A DNA stretch of 64,000 bases, taken from positions 22,568,001 through 22,632,000 of the forward strand of contig JBHGNT010000004.1 of NCBI GenBank assembly GCA_043228905.1, read 5' to 3'. Shown here in pieces: positions 26,509 through 38,250 of the stretch. Each line of letters opens with the position of its first letter. Position 1 is the stretch's first letter. Made by a program: the position numbers and the translations under genes. The stretch is from Azolla caroliniana (lineage: Eukaryota > Polypodiophyta). A model generated the notes under the pieces. It was not told the DNA's origin. It saw nothing but the letters and a program-made list of their open reading frames with translations, and did no database searches.

Positions 26509-26919
26509 AGGGAAAAGTATCAGGATACCCCTGGAAGTTCACCTATTTCCTATAATGCCCCTGGAGGTTCCAAATTTACCAAACTACCCCTATGTCCAAA
26601 AAAATACACTTTATAAAGTAATTATACACTCAAATCTAAAAACCCTATTTACCATAATACCCTTCAAACACAAATTTCTTTAATTAAACAACAATGCGAA
26701 TACATTCAGAAAGATCCTACGTTAACTTATGTATCTTCTCACTTTCAATGGCTTAGCCAATACAAGTCATCAGATTGTGACAATGATGGTAGAGATCATT
26801 CGAAAAGGTATTATGTGGTCACCAGCTTTGGCACATAGGGGTAGTTTGGTAAATTTAGAACTTTCAAGGGCATTCTGGTAAATAGACAAACTTCCAGGGG
26901 AATCCTGGTACTTTTCCCT
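26509..26919. mobile_element. Second MULE-derived inverted-repeat element, 411 bp
   Basis: It starts AGGGAAAAGTATCAGGATAC and ends with the inverse (GTATCCTGGTACTTTTCCCT, with small differences). It shares both arms with the 23483-24258 element, including ACACTTTATAAAGTAATTAT. The left arm is about 180 bp, the right about 85 bp, so it is asymmetrically deleted. Flanks AGAAATA and AGAAATG suggest a 6-7-bp target duplication. It ends 358 bp before the Argonaute start codon. Confidence 0.85.
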
Positions 26920-27277
26920 AGAAATGACGCAGGGAATTAATGATAATTAAGGAGCCCGATTAGTGACAAAGGACATAATTAACGAGTTCGTTAAATAATT
27001 GGTTTAATCACTTCGGCGCCCCACGAACACACCAGACGCAGAGAAAAAAAGCTGAGACGATCAAACAGAACAGTTTTAAAGCAGGCAGAGACACCTCTGC
27101 GGATCCACCTGCACCTGCACCTTCATCTTCATCTCGATCTTGATCTTGATCTTCACCTTCACCTTCGTCTTCACCTTCGCCTTGATCTTCTGTTTCCCTC
27201 CCCTCCCCTGGCCTCCTCCTGCTAATCAATCAAGCTCCCATCTTTCCGGCCCCTTCCTCCTCCTCTTCCTCCTCCAC

Positions 27278-30200
27278 ATGTCTGATCGGCCTCCACCACC
27301 ATCTCCTGGAGGCAGCTATGGCGGCCGTGGGCGCGGGCGCGGGCGAGGCGGAACCGACGAGCGTCAGGGCTCGGGCCGTGGCCCCCGTGGCGGCGGCCAA
27401 GCCTCTGGATATTCAGGTGGTCGCGGTCGCGGCCGTGATTCTGGCGCTGGCGGCGACGATCGTCCACAGGAGTATCAAGGAGCTCCTCGCTATGGCGGCG
27501 GAGGTGGAGGTGGAGGTGGAGATGGAGGTAGAGGTAGAGGCAGAGGTAGAGCTGGTGGCTACGGACAACAGGGTAGGGATGAAGGAGGAGGTGGCTATGG
27601 ACAATCTGGCAGAGGAGAAGGAGGAGTCGGCGGCTATGGACAACAAGGCAGGGGAGTAGGACGTAGATGGGAATCATCCACCGATGTTGGCACTGTCCAA
27701 CCAGAAAGTAAGTTCTCATCACAATCCATCACTTCAAAATATATGCATTCTAATCTGTTTCCTTTCATTATACCTGATGGGGCCATGGCCATGATCTTGC
27801 ATGTACTCTCCACTATCCATCAATCGAGATGGAAGGCAAGTACATGCATTTGCTCTTCAACATTGTTACGCCTGTCATCTTTGCTGTTATTTGTCATCAT
27901 TATCGCCCAAAGTTATATATGGCTCGGTTCTCATTGTATTTTCTGTGTCTTTCTGTAGTAGCTGAGACAGAGTCTCAGCATGCACCTCCTTGGGGACATC
28001 TTCTCCCTGGTGCTGCTCCTAGCCCTGTTGCTAGTGCGATTAGTACTCCAGATATGTCTAAATTCAGCATTCAGGAAGAGAAGCCCAAATCGAGTTCGGG
28101 AGAAGTACAAAACTTGGTGAGCCCCAAGAGACCTCCCCCAGGTAGAGCTGGACACCGTGCATTGGTCCGAGCAAATCACTTCCTTGTAAAGCTCAAGTCA
28201 GGGATTGTTATCTTCCAATATGATGTTGACATTAATCCTAAAGTATCGTCTAAAGCAATTTGTAGGCGCCTCCATAGACAACTAATTTCTACTAATGACC
28301 TTGATTTTGGTGATAAGAAGCCTGTTTATGATGGGAGCAAGATCTTGTGGTGTGCTGGGTCTTTGCCATTTGAAAGAAAGGATTTCACCATAACCCTTGT
28401 CGATGAAAATAAAGAGAAAGAGTTTACAGTTTCTATCCGTCATGTGGCTACCTTGAACAGCTCAAATCTGAACAACTTCCTTCAAGGAAGGGGTAGTTCG
28501 ACCCCACAAGAACACTTACAAGCACTGGATATTGCCCTCAGAGAAGCTCCCTCCATGAACTTCACACCAGTTGCTCGATCTTTCTTCACCAAAGACTTTG
28601 GTTCAGCCACATTAGATGGTGGATTGATAGCATGGAATGGGTTTTTCCAGAGTTTAAGGCTGACAGCTCAAGGCTTAGCAGTCAACGTGGATTTAGCAGC
28701 CACTGCTTTTTATGAGAGCATTCCAGTAGTTGATTTCCTAAGGAAGAATCTCAGGCAGTTCAATCCGAGTTTGAGGATGAATGATGCTACACGGGCCTTG
28801 GTTCGGAAAGCAATTGTTAGGCTCAAAGTAGGGGTTGTTCATAGGCAAACTCCTAGAAAGTATAGGATTTGTGGTCTCTCTCCTGTTGCAGCAAAGGATC
28901 TCAAGTTCTCCATGGATGATGGTGGAGAGACAGGGATAATTGAATATTTTCAAAACGCATACAACTATGTGATTCAGTTTCCTGAGCTCCCTTGTGTTCA
29001 GGTGCAAGCAAAGAAGACCAGCTATCTACCTATGGAAGTTTGTGTCATATGTGAGGGTCAGAAATACATTGGAAGACTATTGGAAAGACAGACAACCATG
29101 CTGCGGGCTCTGGCATGTGTGAGACCTGGAGAGAGAGAGCAAAATATAAGAAGTCTCATGGCTAGACCTGATGGGCCTGGAAGGTATACATTGTTTTACG
29201 CATTTATCCCTATCAAAATTCTATTGCTGGTGTTCATTTATCACATGTTAACCTTTACCTATCATATTATATTTATAGGGGCCAATATGTGAGTGCGTTT
29301 GGTATGGAAGTATCAGCAGAACTAACCACTGTAAATGCTCGGATACTTAATCCTCCAAAGCTGAAGTATGGGAATGGCGGAGCCATCAAGGAAATTGATC
29401 CAAAATTTGGGGCATGGAATCTAATGAGCTCTTGCATGGTGGAAGGTGGGAAAGTTACTTACTGGGCTATGGTTTGTTTTGATAATACTGTTAACTTTGC
29501 TGCTGCAAATGCCTTTGTCCATGGATTAAGCAAGAGATGCATGGAGTTGGGCTTGACCATTGCACAAAAGATGGTCATACCTCCTGCATTATGTAGAAGA
29601 GAAGATCTTGATGGTCCGAGGCTTGACCGAACCTTAAGGAATGTGTTCTCACAAGCTACTCAGGCTGTGCATGCCATGGATCCAAGAGCCTCTCTTGAGC
29701 TTCTGGTGTGTATCATGAATGACAAGCATGTGGCCTATGGGGATTTAAAGAGAATATGTGAAACCGACTTGGGAGTGGTTACACAATGCTGCTTGACAAA
29801 GCATGTGAGGAAGTTAAATTCTCAATACCTCGCTAATGTGGCTTTAAAAATCAATGCGAAAGTGGGTGGAAGAAACAATACCTTGGCTGTGGAGATTCCA
29901 CAGCTGTGCCCAATGTTCAACAGGCCGGCGATGGTCTTTGGTGCTGATGTCACTCATCCAAATCCTGGAGATGACATGAGTCCATCCATAGCTGCTGTGG
30001 TGGCAAACAATGATTGGCCATCAGCTATCCGTTATGTAGCAACTGTGAAAGCACAGACACATCGTGAAGAAATGATAGAAGGTTTGAAGGAGATGGTTCA
30101 AGAGCTGTGGCGCAAGTTTTGTGAGAGAACTCGCCTCCGACCTGAGCAAATCATCATGTTCAGGGATGGGGTGAGTGAAGGTCAATTTGATACTGTCCTC

Positions 30201-30764
30201 CAATGTGAGGTGAGAGCTCTAAAAGAGGCATTTACCCAAGTTGGGGGTCCTGATTATAACCCTCGGATCACTTGGGTAGTGGTGCAGAAGAGGCACCATA
30301 CAAGGCTGTTTCCAGCAGATAATAACCGGGATCGGAGCAACAATGTGATGCCAGGTACAGTCGTGGACACAGTCATAACACATCCGAGAGAATTTGATTT
30401 CTACCTATGCAGCCATGCGGGAATACAAGGCACAAGTAAGCCAACACATTACCATGTGTTGTGGGATGAGAATGGGTTCACCTCGGATAGCTTGCAAACG
30501 ATGATAAATAACATGTGCTATACGTATGTGAGATGCACACGCTCGGTATCTGTCGTGCCTCCTGCCTATTATGCGCATCTGGCTGCGTATCGTGCCCGTC
30601 TTTACATAGAAGGCCAGGGAGGCTCTGACACGAGTTCACAGAGAGGAGAGCAGATGTCTGGGTCAGGAACGAGTAGTGGCCGGTCTAGTAGGCCTGGGGC
30701 TCCCTTGGTGCGCCCACTTCCCACGGTTCGCAAGAATGTGCAAGAAGTTATGTATTTTTGCTGA
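27278..30764 (+). CDS. AGO: Argonaute protein, AGO2/3/7 clade, 1046 aa
   Basis: Argonautes bind small RNAs and silence matching RNAs. Three exons, 27278-27707, 27959-29183 and 29279-30764 (TGA), join in frame. The low intron number is typical of the AGO2/3/7 clade; AGO1-type genes have about 20. Residues 1-140 are Gly/Arg-rich with RGRGRGRGG-type repeats, as in AGO2. The N, PAZ (with NYVIQFPELPCVQV and YLPMEVCVICEGQ), MID and PIWI domains follow in order. The slicer triad is complete: Asp775 in GADVTHP, Asp848 in FRDGVSEGQF and His985 in PPAYYAHLAAYRAR. Arabidopsis AGO2/3 have Asp at the last position, whereas AGO7 has His. The C-terminus VMYFC resembles the (M)F(Y/F)(C/V) end of this clade. 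The start MSDRPPPPSPGG is the first Met leading into the GR-rich tail. No lesion is seen. I cannot choose between AGO2 and AGO7. Confidence 0.95.
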
Positions 30765-32468
30765 GCGTAGTTTATATATTGTTAATCTTGACATTTTGAC
30801 TTTTTTGTTCATGTCTTGTGCCCTCCACATGACCAAATTTTCGAATTAGCTGAACAATATTTTGCGTGGAAGCTTTATCGGAAGTTGTCATTGAGTCTAC
30901 TGACAGGTTATTCTGGTTAAGAAACTTCTTTAAAAGGTATTGACTGGGATCTCTGATGGGGTGTTTTATCAAAGTTTAAAAACTATATACAAGTGTAAGC
31001 CCCTGAGTGTTGCTACCGAGTGTAGAATGTATATGTCTTCTCTATAATGCAGGTAAATGGAAGGAATATCTATTGGATTCATGACAATTGTTGTTACTTT
31101 ATTTCTTGATTTATTATGCATCATTTTATGTGTTATATATAGGCGAAAGATTAAACTTTCCTAACTGTTTTGGATAAATGTTAGCCTCCAGATAGTCACA
31201 CTTTGTCTCGATGCTCGAGTCTCTTTATGTCTGAGCTTGAAATGGTACAATTGAGTAGTGAAGTAAACAAATTTTTGTATACAAGGAGACTTATGATTTA
31301 TGAACATTTTTCATTTGTTTGGAGCATGTTATTTTCTGTGCTTGAAGTAGTTTTTAAGAAGGCAATTCTAAAAGGAATCACTTTAGTGTGTATTATTATA
31401 TGGTAAATTAATATTTGCCACTTTGTGGAACACCATGAATTGTCAATTGTAAGCACGTTCGGAAGGAGACAGTAATCTTGGACATTTGATCAAGTGTTCT
31501 CTCATGGTTTTCATGCATAAGAATTTGACGGCTTCAAGATGTTTTGCAACTCCGTTTTATTTGGATGGCATTCACTAACATTAGCTATTCTTTTCATTCT
31601 TTGTGCTGTTTTGTTGTGAGGATCTTACCGGAGTTGGGATACTAAAGAAACTTGGAAAAATAGGATAATGCTACTGTTGAGAAGCCATATTTTAGGAGGA
31701 ATTTGTGACTTCTGAGAGTGTTATGGTATGGACTACTAGAATTATGGAGAGGGTTTGTTATGAAAAAGAACATCAAACCTATGACATATTTGAATTGTAG
31801 TTGCATAAAAACATTTGAATCTACAACTTGTATTTGCACCCATTTTGTTAAAGTGAAAGCAGCCAACAAAGATTCATTTTTCTGAATTCAAAATTAAGTT
31901 TGGTCTATACTTCATTTGGGACATGCATATATGCAAATGCATTGAAACACTTTGTGATATGAGAATGTTATGCTCTATGTAGGGATTTGACGTGAATAAA
32001 AATAATCTTTATTTCGTCTTCTCTTATGTTCCATCATTATTCAAATAATAGAATCAAATTATGTCATCATAAGTCCTTAAGAATGCCTACACACACATAA
32101 GAAAAAGGATCAATACAAAGGACTCAATCCTATCTATTTTATTTGTCTTGATTCTACAAAAGTTTTGGTACTAAATACCCTGAAGTGCATCCACTCATCT
32201 TGCTCTAAGCACATATTTCATCGTCAATATATTGTCATCAATCCATTCCATTTCTTCTGGCAACTTGTGTGATAGCTATGCATGATTGGTAAATGGCAAT
32301 AATGCATGATAGCCAAGTTAGGAAAAATAAATCATGGTTGGGCTCTAAGCATGCATAAGATTAGGAGAACTATATATGGGGATCATCTTACTGTTGTCAA
32401 ACCATTCCAAATCAATGCCAATCCTTAACGTAACATTGTAACTATTGTTCTTCTTGCATATAATGAAA
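30765..32468. other. Argonaute 3' flank, gene-poor
   Basis: Holds the Argonaute 3' UTR (end unknown) and AT-rich DNA without recognisable genes. I looked for a miR403-type complementary site in the first 300 bp and saw none. Confidence 0.5.
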
Positions 32469-32932
32469 TGTTGGGGAAAACTGGTCCCTCTGGATGGGAA
32501 GAACATAAGCCGGTAGAGAGCCGAATTGGATGAAGGTTGATCAGCCCGTACCCGATTCAAATTGTGTCCGATTCATCCGAATAGGATTTGTCCAATTTGG
32601 GCTATATTTGTAAATATCCCATACTTGTGTATTAGTATATATACACCTAGGGCTAACATATTGTAATGCATGAGAATCATAGAGATTAGAGTTGTATCAT
32701 AGAGTGTGTTGTAACCGTCTATAAGACGAAGTCGAGCTCAAGGTCATTGCCTAAGAGTCTCTTGTATTCTCATCCATATAGTGATTCTGTGGCTCCCGTG
32801 GTTTTTCCCATTCAGGGTTTTCCACGTTAAAATTTTATGTCTTTGTGTAGGTTTTTCTGTCTTTAGTGTTTCGGTTATTATCTTTCTCAATCTTGCTTGA
32901 GAACCGGTTGTGGCCGGTCCCATATTACAACA
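32469..32932 (+). mobile_element. Solo LTR, 464 bp, with perfect 5-bp target duplication
   Basis: It begins TGTTGGGGAAAAC and ends CATATTACAACA, flanked by TGAAA on both sides (32464-32468 and 32933-32937). A TATATATAC box lies near 32634-32645 and the U5-like part contains GGGTTTTCCACGTTAAA, typical of Copia LTRs. No internal domain is attached. Confidence 0.92.
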
Positions 32933-32937
32933 TGAAA

Positions 32938-33726
32938 TTCATTTTTTGATCTAACATTGTTTTTATCTTTAGCCCTTAACATATAGAAAATTAGCTCTGG
33001 GACATCCACTGGAAATTATAGATGGGGAATTAGCTTGAAGTGGGCTTGCAAAAGCAAATGGAGCATTGACTTGGGGAGGGTTCGTGAAAATGGATGGAAC
33101 ATAGGTTGGAAAGGGCACACTAAAGAAGTTGAAACATGAGCTTGAAAAAAAACGCATGGTGTCATGTTGAAGTGGAATCATGCATTAGATAGAACATCAA
33201 CCCAAAATTGGCTCATGGAAGGATATTTTGTTTTGAAAAAAATTAATTTGGCTCATGGAAGGATATTTTGTTTTGAAAAAAATTAATTTGGCTCATGGAT
33301 ACATATGGAACATTAGCATGTAATACACTCACACATGCAAATGGAATGGAACATGGGCCTAGAGAGGGGACATGAAAGTTGATGGAACATCAACTTGAAA
33401 TGGGTTAACATACAAGTTGGTTTCTAGGATCCAAAAGTAAACCAAATCATTTAGGAGTTAAGAGGATTAGAGGGAATGCTTGGAGATGCAAATTAGAAGA
33501 TGAGTAGAGGAGGTAGAGACCAAACAAAAGGATGAGTATTACATGTGTATAAAACCTAAGCTCTACATATGACCTTAAAAGACTTTACAATCTTGAAGAT
33601 ATTACAACCTAATAATTTAGGTCCGTGCAAATGACTTTATACAACACAACCTTGAAAATGTCATAACCATAACAATCCACTACTTGAGAAATTGATGAGG
33701 ATGCTAGATATAGATTCCTCACATGT
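32938..33726. repeat. Degenerate minisatellite region
   Basis: A 40-bp unit (GCTCATGGAAGGATATTTTG plus the next 20 bases) occurs at 33211 and 33251, with a third start at 33291. The surrounding 33.0-33.4 kb repeats loosely 'TGGAACAT...CTTG...GGG'. No gene is seen. Confidence 0.75.
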
Positions 33727-34876
33727 TGTAAATAAACAAGAGTGATTATGTGCTACGGAAGTGATATGTGTCTGTGTGTGAAGGAGAGAAATAGAGAGAG
33801 CTTGACGTATATAGAAAATGCAAGTAAAAACTATATTAACAAGGAGCAGAATACAAGAATAACCAACAACAGTTAAAAGGGAGGTGAGAGAGCACTTATA
33901 TAGTCACTTTCCCACTATTCTCTTTCTACAACCACCACTTATGTAAAGAGAGGTGGATTCTTAACTACATTGAATATGTGTCATAGAACTATAAGATTCT
34001 ATGACACACTAGTAACTATAATAGGTGGTGGGGTGTTCACACACTAGGGTGTGTTCTCACTGTAAAGAATCAAGAGATGGATTCTTGTGAAGCGGAATAG
34101 GTGTGAACTGTGTGTGTATGAGAGAGAGAGAGAGAGAGAGAGAGTGAAACACAGAGAATACACAAGGTAAAAGTATATTGACAAAGGAGAAAGACTCAAC
34201 ACATACAAGGTGGGAGCAGTATTGGGCAAAGTCCTAGGAACAGTGTCAGCCTTCCGGTTGCATTGGGACTTTTGCCGGCCAAGGTGGGGGAATGCCGGAA
34301 TTGATTCCGACCAGGTTATCCTACCAACATGAATCTAGCCGGTTGATATTTTTTCAACCGGCTAGTTATATAGTTTTTTAAAAATATAGGTATGTATATA
34401 TAACAAAAATATAGTTTTAACTTTCCCCCTCTTTCCCCCTCTTTCCCCCTTTCTTCCCTCCTGAGAGTCAAGAGTCGAGACTCGAGACTCGAGACCTTAC
34501 GTTTCTTGATCCCTGTTCGCTGCTCACAGTCGCTATTTGCTTATCCCTATTGTTGCTTCCCGTTCCCTGCTCCCTATTCCTTGGTCTCTACTCTTTGATC
34601 GATACTCCTTGTTCCCTGGTCACTGCTCCCTACTTGTTCTTCCATGTGCACAAACCACCACTCTCAGGTATGGATTTTGCTCATTTTTCTTATGAGGTAT
34701 GTATTTTGGCTTTCCTCTAGCTAAACAATGTCTTGTCTCTTGAGGTTGTGCTCATTATTGTTGGAGATGAGCTATAATAAAACATTCAATTATCTAATTC
34801 TTTCATAATTATATTGCATGTTGAGGTCTTTATGCATGGCTAATAAAAGCTCTATTTTTGTGCAAAAATGAAGAAA

Positions 34877-35743
34877 TTAAATCCCCATTGTTGTATATAT
34901 GGTAGTAGACTTCATAGGTTTTTTCATGTAAGAATAACAATCATATTGTTCCTTCTCTTCTTCTTCTTCTTCTTCTTCTTCTTCTTCTTCTTCTAGCATT
35001 ACATCAAGGCCTTCACAAGATTTGAACCTCCTATGTTGATGGTGAGGATGCTGCATTTTAGGTTTTTGTCTTGTGAAGTCATTATAAGGTTTCCATAGAG
35101 GTGAATTAGCCTCTCGATCAAAGCAAGATTCCAGATCATGGATCCTATTAAAACATAAAGACCTTTCTATATTTAGAGGCTTTCCTCCTTCTTGACCAAG
35201 ACCATGACCATGACCATCCCAATGACCATGACCATCATCAATATCATCATCATCATCATCTAATCCTTCCATTAGCTCCCATGCATTAATAGTTTCCAAT
35301 TGATCTACACCATTATCAGCATGAATGCTATGTTGTTCAGGGTGACCCATACCTTCTTGCTCTTCCTCTTGTTCTTCTTCAATGATCGGATTAAGCTCTA
35401 TTTTGAATGATTTGAGGTTATTATAAATGTGGCCCAAATCATCCTTTTTGTCACTGAGCTTGAGAAAACCATAGCTTGATCTAGAAGCAAGGGGAACGAC
35501 ATGATGCCTGTCTTTCACTCTGTTTCTCTCACTTTCTTCTTCTTTTTCTTCATCTTCTTCTTCAATATGATGATAATTTATGGGTTCTGATACAGTTCTT
35601 GAAACAGGGGCATACCAGCTTTTATTCATAACATTACTAGAGTTAGTAGTAGTACTAGTACCATTAGTAATGGCTTTTTGTGGAACAAAGTACTCTGTTC
35701 CTCTCCTCTTTCTTCCTAACGACTTTGAAGATGAACAACCCAT
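34877..35743 (-). CDS. Captured, truncated MGC-type glutaredoxin-like protein (288 aa)
   Basis: An intact ORF inside the hAT element, antisense to the transposase. It begins MGCSSSKSLGRKRR, an N-myristoylation/palmitoylation signal followed by basic residues. HVVPLASRSSYGFLKL, TINAWELMEGLDDD and RSLCFNRIHDLESCFD match, in order, the conserved N-terminal blocks of the plant glutaredoxin-like family that includes At1g64500 and At5g39865. The product ends STTIYTTMGI: YTT is where the glutaredoxin fold (VVxYTTxLRG) should start, then a stop follows. The roughly 120-residue glutaredoxin domain is absent and no remnant follows. An acidic tract of 14 Glu residues is coded by a GAA/GAG repeat (34955-34995). 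I infer capture and truncation of a host gene; whether it is expressed is unknown. Confidence 0.8.
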   Translation of the reverse strand: MGCSSSKSLGRKRRGTEYFVPQKAITNGTSTTTNSSNVMNKSWYAPVSRTVSEPINYHHIEEEDEEKEEESERNRVKDRHHVVPLASRSSYGFLKLSDKKDDLGHIYNNLKSFKIELNPIIEEEQEEEQEGMGHPEQHSIHADNGVDQLETINAWELMEGLDDDDDDIDDGHGHWDGHGHGLGQEGGKPLNIERSLCFNRIHDLESCFDREANSPLWKPYNDFTRQKPKMQHPHHQHRRFKSCEGLDVMLEEEEEEEEEEEEEKEQYDCYSYMKKPMKSTTIYTTMGI

Positions 35744-36016
35744 ACTTATAATATGCTTAAATCTAGTATGTATGATAAAAAGACAGATTTTTCACTAGAT
35801 TACTAAGAAAGTTTAGTCATTGCATAGATGTATGGATCTCATTAATATCAGTAGTTATGATTAAGGTTAAGGTGGGGCGATAAGTAATAAGCCCAACTTT
35901 AGCGTGAGGGAAGATCATGGATGTGAATCTATGAAATGTAAAGTGTGTATGTAGGTTTCGCCTTCTTATATTATGTTAGTCAAACATTCTCTGCATTATT
36001 GTTACAGACTTACAAT

Positions 36017-38250
36017 ATGTCCCAAAACAAAAATATGAAAGGCAAAGGAAAGCAAATTAGCCTCTTTACAATGCCCGGCTTTAGGAAAAACTTGCCATCT
36101 AAAGAAGATGTGTCTCTAGAAGAGCCTATAAAGGACCATCAACACTCTGAAGAATTACTTCATGAGATGAATAGAATTAGTAAGGCCAAACTAAAATTTC
36201 AAGAAGATTGGCTTACTAAATTTAAGTGGCTTCAAGAGGATTTAGAAACTGGTCTTTTATGGTGTAGTTATTGTAGGAGTGATCCTCATAGTAAGTCTTC
36301 ATTTGGCAAAACAGGTGCCAAAAACTTTAAGACTTCCGCATTAGAAGAACATGCAAGAAGTGTGGCCCATCGAGATGCCATTTTGTTACAAGAACGAGAC
36401 AAGAATGGTCTTGAAAAATGTGCATCAAAAAAAGAAGCAAGTGTGGATGTAGCAATTGAAAAATTGTTTAAATGTGCATATTTTATAGCTAAAGAGGATT
36501 TAGCATTTAGAAAATTGGAAAGCCTCTTACGATTGTTAAGAGAATGTGGTGTGGAAGGCCTTCCACGAATGTATAATGATAATAAGGCTTGTGCAAGCTT
36601 TATCTTGCACATTAGCAAGGCTCTTGAAGCTGAGATCTATGATAGGTTGAGGAAAAGTCCTTGGTTTGGGCTTATGGTAGATGAAGCTACCGATGTAAGC
36701 GTAACCAAGAACTTGATTCTTTATGCTACATTTGTGGAAGGAAGGCAAGTAAGAACCTCTTATTTGGGGTTACTTGAAGTAGAGGATGGTACATCAAACA
36801 CAATAACAGAAAGCATTTTAGCATTGTTAAAAAAGTGGAACTTAGATGTTAGAAAAATGATGGGATTCGGAAGTGATGGAGCATCTGTTATGGTAGGTAT
36901 GTGTACAGGTGTTGCTACAAGATTGAAGTCATATAACCCATTTATGACTTCCTTACATTGTTGTGTACATTGAACAAACTTGTGTGTGCAAGAGGCTTCA
37001 AAGAACATTGAAGTCAAAGAAACATGTAAGCAGTTAGATGCCCTTGTGAATCGGGTGGCTGCACATTTCTCGAGGAGCTCACTACGCCAGGGTGAATTAA
37101 CTAAGATGCAAGATGCACTAGAATACACACATTTGCATATTCTTGGGATTGTGAAAACACGATGGCTTAGTCGGCATGGTGCTATCATGAGGGTATGTGA
37201 TGTGTATGAACCCTTGATGAAGACTTTACAATCGCAAAGTGATGCATACAATATATATTCTTAAGTTTAAGAAACTTCAAAGTAGTGTATATGCTTCACT
37301 TTCTTGCAGATGTACTTAAGATCATGTCAACGTTAAGTATGGAATTCCAAAAGGAATATGTGGATGTGACATGCATTGGAGGTTTGGTTATGATAGCAAT
37401 TGGGGAGATCGAAGAACAATTTCTCCATCATGTTATGATGGATCTAAATGGTTTTGAGAAGGATAGCTATAATTATCCAATTATTCCAGAATATGGTAGA
37501 GAAAAAGGAATGCTTTTAGTTTTAAGAGATGCTATTAAAGGTAATATGTATAAAAGCATCCTCATGGATAGATGTATTGATGGTGAGGACTTGATTGAAG
37601 CCATACAATTCCAAACTTTGTTTTCTAAGGCATTAATAGAGACAATAAAAAAGAGGCTTCAAGATCCGGTAACTCTTTGCGCATTGAAAATGTTATCACC
37701 AATGAACATGTCTACCGGATCTACAAGCATTTTAGCACGAAAAACTATGGGTCTTAATGAGTTGAAAACAATTGGAAATTTTTATGGCATTCAAAAAATG
37801 GTAGATGGGAAAGCGTTTTCTCCCATAATTGATAATGATAAATTGTATGATGAATATGCAATTTTCAAAAGGCAAGCTACCACGGAATGGCTTGGAAGAG
37901 ATTTCTTAGATGTTTGGGGTATGATAAATTGTAATGATGTATGGAAAGAAAAGCTACCCTAACTTCTAAAGATTGCATTGATAGGTTTAATCCAATGTGC
38001 TTCTACAGCAACATGTGAGAGAGGCTTTAGTCACCTAAATCTAATAAAAATTAAGTTTAGAAATAGGCTGAAAAACAATGCGGTTGATGCATTGATACGA
38101 ATATCTATTGAAGGACCTAAACTAGAAGAACATGACTTCAATGCTAGCATTTTGTTGTGGCGAGAAAGCAAGGCATATCATCATATTTTTACAGGAACTT
38201 CTCATGAGCATGATGATGAGATCGAGGACTTCATAGAAGATATAGATTAA
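36017..38250 (+). pseudogene. hAT transposase (zinc finger 862-like type), broken
   Basis: Starts MSQNKNMKGKGKQISLF. An N-terminal zinc finger (LLWCSYC ... HARSVAH) is followed by the DUF4371-type core with LMVDEATDVS and GFGSDGASVMVG (acidic catalytic motifs), then KTRWLSRHGA, and the hAT C-terminal dimerisation block CASTATCERGFSHLN to RISIEGP. Lesions: an in-frame TGA at 36971, in a CATTGA context that looks like a decayed CpG codon; frame changes around 37262-37285; and a TAA near 37960. The pieces are otherwise collinear, so the damage is recent compared with the Copia host. It cannot make a full transposase. Confidence 0.93.

Noticed and set aside
27222-27722. 166-residue antisense frame and a 113-residue second sense frame over Argonaute exon 1
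   Set aside because: Both are by-products of the GC-rich Gly/Arg repeat coding sequence; neither has domain content.
34931-35000. GAA/CTT triplet repeat as an independent microsatellite feature
   Set aside because: It codes the poly-Glu tract of the captured ORF and is described there.
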